A stretch of DNA of 14,635 bases. Source: Paraglomus occultum (Eukaryota; Glomeromycota; Glomeromycetes; Paraglomerales; Paraglomeraceae). The position numbers were made by a program, and so were the translations under genes. Position 1 is the stretch's first letter. Each line of letters opens with the position of its first letter. The notes under the pieces were generated by a model. That model worked only from the letters and a program-made list of their open reading frames with translations. It was not told the DNA's origin and did no database searches. Positions 9,241-14,635 of the stretch are shown piece after piece. Where the stretch lies: the NCBI GenBank assembly GCA_910592205.1, contig CAJVPJ010000911.1, positions 1-14,635 of the forward strand, given 5' to 3'.

Positions 9241-11485
9241 CTAATTACTCATGAGACCCTCTTCTAACTCGTCAAAGTATCTTCGAGCTACAGAAATGTT
9301 CATCTGCGTAACAGCCGATTCTAGGGAAGAGAATGTGAAACACATACTAATTAATGGCTTGACCTCTTACGTAAAAAACACATATCCACATGAATCAGTT
9401 TTACTCACCGATTGTCGTATCAGACATAATGACCATTACGTAAGTGTGCGACGTTAACACATCAAAAAATGCGGCAAAATTCGGTTGTCGCATCTCCATG
9501 CTCTTGAATTGAGCCTGAAACTTGCTAAATAAAGAACAAGATGAGACACATGTCAATAACATGAAAATGACAAGTCTTTTGTTACCACCGCCACCACCAC
9601 TACCCCCACCACCCCTCACAAAAACCCCCAGCCTCTCAACTCCTTGCACGGCTTTGTTATCCAAAAACTACTCACCTACAACTCAATTTAAACTGCTTGA
9701 TGTAGTTGCTAATCTTTTCAAATCGATGAGCGTCCGTATGCGCAATGTTGCTCGTATGCGATATGACCAGGAATGTGGTACGCTCGAACAAGACTACTTC
9801 GTCTGCTTCGCAAATTTCAGCAAAGTTTGTGAGTCGTTCTTCGAGCTGAATCACGTTGGGAATTAAAGAATAGACTATTGAAGACCAGGCCTATAGAGAT
9901 CAAGGACACGATGGCGTTAGATTGAGTTTTTGAAAAAGGGGAAATGCTGGGGACAGGACTGAATATCCAAGCCCCCCCGATAGAAACACGTAAGAATAAA
10001 AGACTCGGTAGCACACTCTCTTTCCAACAAGAATTATTAACCTTGTATAATGTCTCGTCCCATATAGACGTAGCGTATGCAGAGATGTGTAATGGTTTAC
10101 TTCTTTCCCTCAACTCTTCGCATCGCCCGTTGAATATCTGTATTGGGTAGCGATAAACGTCACGTTAAAAAAAAAAAAAAAACAAAAACAATCACCTCAA
10201 TCCCCATTGTCCAACCGGTTGCTACTAGTTAACTTTACGTACTCTATCTCTCGACCCCTCCTGTACGAGATCCATTTTGTGTACCAAACAGAATACTTTC
10301 GCGTCCTTACTGTATTCCAAAATAGCTTCTAAACAATCTTGATAATAATGCATGTCTTTTTCAATGTCGGTTGACTCTACATCAAACACATAGATCAAGA
10401 CTTCCACGTTGCTAAATATTTGGTCACGGTGGGTGGCGAAATAATTTTCCATAAACGCATCTTGTCTATAGTGTCGAATAAAAGAAACAAGAGTCGTGAG
10501 TATAAAAAAACAGACGCACGCATGACGATGCGGGATGGGAAATTGTCTTTGTCGTATGTTGGAACCGTCAATAGTGATGATATTCCCATTGCATATAAAT
10601 TACATGTTTCAGTTTCTTTCACTCGTTCCCTCTAACGAGCAGTCTCACACGTACCCTCCACAATCCCATAAATTGAGCGTAAGATTGCCCAAAAATCTCA
10701 CATGAGAATGTTCAACGTCGACTAACAAATATGTCCAGAGAATTTAAACGGTGGTAAGCAAAAACGTTCTTGTTTAATCAATAAAGGAAAAGCAAGAAGG
10801 AAACAAAAGTCCGTTTGCTCGGCATTACAAGATTCCTCTGGAAGATACTCCGCGTATAAATGGAGAAGGGGTGGAGGAATCGAAGGATAAAGAAAAGCAC
10901 GTCAGGCGTGAGTTTGTGAGAAGGGGGAAAGTTTTTCAGTTTTGATCAGAATAAAGGAGTCAAAATAATGTATATTAACGTAGGCGGGTCAATTGAATGT
11001 TTTTGTCCGCATATATATATTTCTTCTTTGCCTTGTTTCCCCCCTTCTCATTACTTACCTGCTCACGCTTAATAACACCCTCTTTCTTTCCTTCCTTACT
11101 TTCTTTTCTTTCCTTCTTTCTTTGCAACTCACTATCACCAAATGTGCTACTGTTCTACTACTCACTTGTTGCTCCTAGACGTCGTGTGTCTCTTGCAACA
11201 TAATTGGAAAATATAATACTTCTCATGGAAGTCTTGCCCGCACCACTTTTACCCATTAGTAATATCTGTAAGCAAGAGAAAAGGATAAACATGTTTGAGC
11301 GTCAAGTGAAGAAGTTTGTAATAGATGAATTGTTGCCATATAGAAAACGGCAAGATCGCAGCATTACTTGTATAGCGCTGACAAGCTGGTCGCTATAAAC
11401 ATAGCGACCGGTATGTAACAGGACCACTCACAACCCATTCTTGAGACGAGTCTTGGGCTAGCTACCAATTTACCTTTTTCCTCAT
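9241..11485 (-). CDS. GTR1: RagA/Gtr1-type GTPase, eight exons, 302 aa, complete
   Basis: Exons in transcript order: 11474-11485, 11166-11265, 10655-10721, 10243-10465, 10042-10137, 9676-9890, 9409-9524 and 9241-9320 (909 nt, stop included). All seven introns start with GT (GTAAAT, GTGAGT, GTACGT, GTACGT, GTTAAT, GTGAGT, GTGAGT) and end with AG. The GTPase domain shows the P-loop GKSGAGKTS at 9-17, switch I with RRLGATIDVEHSH at 32-44, switch II WDCGGQD at 56-62 and the guanine-specificity motif HKMD at 122-125. The C-terminal half carries the Rag-specific region ([53 protein letters not shown]), the roadblock-like dimerisation domain of this family. Length and motifs match yeast Gtr1 and human RagA, and every key nucleotide-binding residue is intact. 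In the known family it pairs with a Gtr2/RagC subunit on the vacuolar membrane and activates TORC1 when amino acids are sufficient. The first coding exon is only four codons (MRKK), preceded by an in-frame TAG, and its assignment rests on the consensus donor. Confidence 0.96.
9525..9675 (-). other. GTR1 intron 6, with a GGT/GGC-rich tract
   Basis: A 151-nt intron bounded by GTGAGT and ATTTAG on the minus strand. Around 9586-9618 it holds a simple tract, CCACCGCCACC-like on the plus strand and G-rich on the transcript strand. An open frame on the plus strand runs through it, but it is a shadow of GTR1. Confidence 0.85.
10138..10242 (-). other. GTR1 intron 4, with a 16-nt T run before the acceptor
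   Basis: A 105-nt intron. The A run at 10167-10182 on the plus strand is a T run in the transcript, placed 29 nt before the CAATACAG acceptor. It therefore looks like an extended polypyrimidine tract rather than a poly(A) tail of a retroposed copy. Confidence 0.8.
10722..11165 (-). other. GTR1 intron 2, 444 nt, with a strand-asymmetric CT/GA tract
   Basis: By far the longest intron of the gene; the others are 88-208 nt. It splits the Ile codon of the switch I sequence ATIDVEHSH, with donor CAACAA|GTGAGT and acceptor TTTGTTAG. At 11078-11123 the plus strand is almost purely pyrimidine (one purine in about 46 bases), so the transcript has a long purine tract there. No other gene is visible inside it. 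Confidence 0.88.
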
Positions 11486-11606
11486 TTTTATACAGTAGTC
11501 AAACTAGCAACGTGAAGGATATTTTTTTACAATCAACAAGGTTCGGTGACGTTTTGTATTTATCTCGACAGTTTGACGTCGATCCGAGTGATCGTGGTCC
11601 TCATAG
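11486..11606 (-). promoter_or_regulatory. Short upstream region of GTR1
   Basis: Only 121 bp separate the GTR1 start codon from the stop of the candidate upstream gene on the same strand. The bases just before the ATG read TGTATAAAA, a TATA-like string too close to the ATG to act as a normal core TATA for it unless the leader is extremely short. The promoter must lie here or within the upstream candidate exons. No specific factor site is claimed. Confidence 0.3.
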
Positions 11607-12420
11607 TTAGAGGGTCCATGTGTTACGACTTTTTAACCCTGGGACCGTCAAAATTTGGTTGGCAAGGGTGGGGTGCGGTGGTGTGATGATGACTGAGATC
11701 ATCTGCTGCATAACAAAGGATATGCTTTTTATCGAGTGCATACATGTGCATGTATATACATTTGGGAGGGGAATACGCAATAACAGTCGATTTAGTTGAT
11801 TTTTCACAAGATCACAAAAAGTTCTAAGCGAGAGCAGAACGTCGGGTCATGCGTATCTTAATCGCATCAACATCTCTAAATTAATCGCCATACAGATTAC
11901 CATATCAATACAATGCCGCAAATCACAACGAATGATCAATGACTTTCTTGTCCCTCTCAAATGACCATCATTGCTACCGTCATTTCTCTCTATATCCACC
12001 ATACCAATCATCAACTCACCCACACCACAAATCACAATCTCCAAACGTTCATCATAGCAACACGAGTCATTTAACTTTATCAATGATCTTCTTGTCCCTC
12101 TCAAATGACCGTCACATTTCCATCATTGCTACCATCATTTTCTCCACATCCACCATGCACAATGACATTCCTTTCCAAAAATGTTCTGAATGTTTAACAA
12201 TCTTTCGGCATGACACGGTTCGATTTCTTCAAGTTTTCCACGGAGAAGATTCTGTTGGATCAAGATCTTGTGCGTAAATTAAAAATTTAAAATTTCAACC
12301 GTTCGTGTTAGAAATACCCGCATATATTCGTTTCCTAACTTGTTCAATAATAGTCATGTGGTTGTACGAGGTTATATCACGCCTCTTTTTTGGGGAAAGA
12401 CTGCTTTGCTTCTCTGGCAT
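11607..12420 (-). CDS. Candidate multi-exon gene upstream of GTR1, unrecognised, structure incomplete
   Basis: Four segments on the minus strand look exonic. The first is 12340-12420, MPEKQSSLSPKKRR up to a GTTAGG donor. The second is 12266 downwards, after a CGCACAAG acceptor and a 73-nt intron; it stays open to a TGA at 12135-12137 and contains ILIQQNLLRGKLEEIEP. The third is 11760-11823, after a CTCGCTTAG acceptor, containing DLVKNQLNRLLLRIPLPN. The fourth is 11607-11705, after a 54-nt intron, containing TPPHPTLANQILTVPGL and ending in TAA. Exons 1-2 and 3-4 join in phase. I could not find a good donor that links exon 2 to exon 3 in phase; the gap is filled by a duplicated repeat. The predicted protein starts with a basic Lys/Arg patch and has a leucine-rich helical centre. 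It may be a small nuclear or helical protein, but I do not recognise the family. It could also be a decayed gene. Confidence 0.35.
11934..12157. repeat. Imperfect direct repeat, two copies about 145 bp apart
   Basis: Copy 1 runs from about 11934 to 12004 and copy 2 from about 12078 to 12159. Both contain CTTGTCCCTCTCAAATGACC, then CATCATTGCTACC and a TATCCACCAT/CATCCACCAT end. Copy 2 has a small insertion (GTCACATTTC) in the middle. The repeat creates the open frames seen on both strands here, with two copies of a FLSLSND-like peptide on the plus strand. That is why I do not treat those frames as genes. The repeat probably lies in an intron of the candidate gene on the minus strand. Confidence 0.8.
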
Positions 12421-12913
12421 TCACGGACACTGACCAGGAATTTTATGTCGAGGGAATATGAGACGGTAACTACAGTAATGAGCGTATGTTGAAATTATAC
12501 GCGTATAATAGGAGGAAGTTTGATATTGTTATGAGCAGTAAAACTTTAGAAGGACAGAGATTGTAGATATTGAATGACATATTTGCGATATCTGTGTAAC
12601 ATCTATTACACAATATTCGGTGGCAGGCGGATACATAATAAGTACTACCACGTAAAAAATGTGGTCAATAAACATTTGGCAAACGAAATGATTAACATTA
12701 AAAGTTTATGACACAAAACATATCTATTACCAGGAATGTTAATCCGTATAATAATCGGTTTTTTCTAACAATCTGTAAATGACAACATAGTCTTAATGTA
12801 ATGTGACAATGTTGCCACTACAGGCTTATTTGTTGGAGAATTTAATTGTAATAAACAATGCAGTAGTAGTAGACGCGGATAGATGATACCATACAGTTTA
12901 TTACCAATAATCG
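12421..12913. other. Upstream spacer of the candidate gene
   Basis: AT-rich with a normal scatter of CpG and no supportable gene. It presumably holds the 5' region of the minus-strand candidate at 12420. It ends where the CpG-depleted block begins. Confidence 0.35.
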
Positions 12914-14635
12914 GATTCACTTCTGGTGTATAAGGTTGAAACCAAGTGTTACATTCTAGTAATTGATATCTTGCTTTTGATACATAAACAGAACTGTTTT
13001 AAGTGTAGAAATAAATATATTCTGAACCCTTTTACATTGTTGCAGCAGTTGTCATAACTTTTTAGATTAAATATTTCTTACTTCAAGTAGTACCTTGCTG
13101 TGGAAATGAAGTATGTATATAATAAACATAATAATAGTAAAAAAATATACTTGAAAATAATATTATTTAATTAAAATGTGATAAAGTATTGTACTGATTT
13201 CACATTTTATGGTTATGACAGTAAAATTGTGACTTATGTAACTGGTGTAATTCAGAGCATAATAAAAAATTGCAAATTTATAATCAAAACAAGATTTTAT
13301 TGTTTTTTGAGTCAGTGAAAGTATTATTTGTATTGTAAATTAGAATCAGTATTAATCATAGTATTTCCAAAATTAGACTTAAATTTTATGACCAAGGAAT
13401 TGAGCCTTGTTTACACTGTCAGACCTAACCCTTATTGAATTATGTCAGTAAACATTATTATTTTGGTCAGCACTCTCATACAGTATATTTTTCAAGATTC
13501 TTGAAAAGCTCAACAAAATACTGATGAAGGAAGGGAACTGATTGATAGATTACATTCTAATAGTGAGCAAGAATCCTAAATTATTATTATATTTCTTGGT
13601 GTGAGCAAATCTCCAGTTGGTAAACAGCTTGCTGATTTTTTCCATTTTCTTATGATAGACAGTGTTCATATATTGTCACCAGAATTATCTATTTCTAATT
13701 TTTAATCAAATTGACAATATAAATAAGATTTAACAACTGTGTTTTATTAGATAATTAGAATAATAGATAACAAGCTCTTACATATGACTCTGGTGCTGAA
13801 TCATAATGTGTCATAACCTATTACAAGTAAACTATCTCTTGTCAAATATTTATTATTTATTGCTCTATCTCTGAAAGGCAACTCACTGGTACTTAGTACT
13901 CTGAGAAATGAGAATGCAAGATGCATATGCATTATTGAGTGAATTCATATGTATGAAAGATGTAAACGCTTGAAGAGCTAAACCTGAATGAATTGCTAGT
14001 TTACCATAGAGATTACAATGTATTGATTTGTTTCATGAATACTCTGTAGATGATTTGTAATATTCTTCAAATAACAATTTTATACTCCACATTACACATC
14101 GAGTTTGTAAAATTTTTCCAAATAATCTGATTGTTAGTATCAGCATGTTAATATCATAGATTTTTTGTATCTGTTATCTGTGTGAATTATGAGAAACCTT
14201 TTAGATATTTTGTTTAAACACAACATGGTTTCTAAACTATCAAGTAATTAAACAACATTTAATATGATAAAATGGCATGACACATTATAATTATATCTTT
14301 ACATCAAAAATAAATAACTTTGGTGTTTGATCAACATTCTTGTATCTTTTCAAAACATCTTGATTGAATAATTTACTTTTGGTTAGATATACAGTCTCAC
14401 AGCCATCAGAACATAGCTCTTAATTTCATCATAATACATACTCAAAAATTATGCATCTTATCCAACACTGAACATAAACACCAGATAACAGATGGCTAAA
14501 GTTATTGTTTTGTATATTCTTCAGTAAGCCATTTAAATGTTATAATATAATGTTATTACTGAGTATGTTGATATTATGCTGCACTGAATATTCTGTATAT
14601 ATAGTGTTAACATAATAATAAACAATTTATCTGAT
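12914..14635. other. CpG-depleted, AT-rich, gene-free block (likely methylated decayed DNA)
   Basis: Over 1,722 bp I count only two CpG steps (13967-13968 and 14100-14101), while GpC occurs roughly thirty times in the same bases, so low GC alone does not explain the loss. TpG and CpA are abundant. Every frame is broken by frequent stops, although short peptide-like stretches survive, for example around 13905-13970. This pattern is expected from long-term cytosine methylation at CpG followed by deamination, typical of silenced transposable elements. I could not identify the element type, and its right end lies beyond the window. Confidence 0.65.

Noticed and set aside
9522-9866. Plus-strand 114-codon open frame with a proline-rich run
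   Set aside because: It lies opposite GTR1 exon 6 and intron 6. The prolines come from the CCACC simple repeat in the intron.
10167-10182. A run read as the poly(A) tail of a retroposed sequence
   Set aside because: It sits inside GTR1 intron 4 and is a T run in the transcript just before the acceptor. No target-site duplication or inserted copy is visible.
11939-12277. Plus-strand 112-codon open frame
   Set aside because: It consists largely of the two copies of a direct repeat plus the reverse complement of a better minus-strand exon candidate.
13380-13720. Possible transposase remnant in the CpG-depleted block
   Set aside because: Short protein-like stretches exist on both strands, but stops are frequent and no family motif can be named, so only the compositional feature is reported.

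Overview
This is nuclear DNA of a fungus, and the gene content best fits an early-diverging lineage (Mucoromycota-like). Three observations support this: short introns with fungal splice and branch signals, AT-rich intergenic DNA, and two recognisable genes, one of which is a fungal-type conserved membrane protein. No bacterial operon, CRISPR array, rRNA or tRNA was seen. The lineage assignment is an inference.

Layout. At the left edge (1-428) lies the 3' end of an AT-rich gene on the plus strand, with one clean 74-nt intron and a poly(A) signal. From about 430 to 6860 I found no gene I can support; this stretch holds AT-rich spacer, an 8-bp tandem array at 5421-5460, and pyrimidine-rich and CAC-repeat DNA leading into the next gene. 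At 6864-8713 (+) is a two-exon gene for a 487-residue membrane/coiled-coil protein of unknown function. Its single intron has a GC-AG border and carries a 19-bp minisatellite. At 9241-11485 (-), convergent with it, is an eight-exon gene for a complete 302-residue RagA/Gtr1 GTPase, the nutrient-sensing Rag GTPase that acts on TORC1 at the vacuole/lysosome. At 11607-12420 (-) is a set of candidate exons of another gene in tandem upstream of GTR1; its structure is incomplete and I do not recognise it. The right end (12914 to 14635) is gene-free AT-rich DNA with almost no CpG (2 CpG against roughly 30 GpC), which suggests long-term cytosine methylation and decay.

Overall, I see no evidence for a new multi-gene system. 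The useful results are two reconstructed spliced genes that simple ORF calling fragments, a GC-AG intron with an internal minisatellite, and a sharply bounded CpG-depleted block. The two main genes are adjacent and convergent, but nothing in the sequence shows that they work together.
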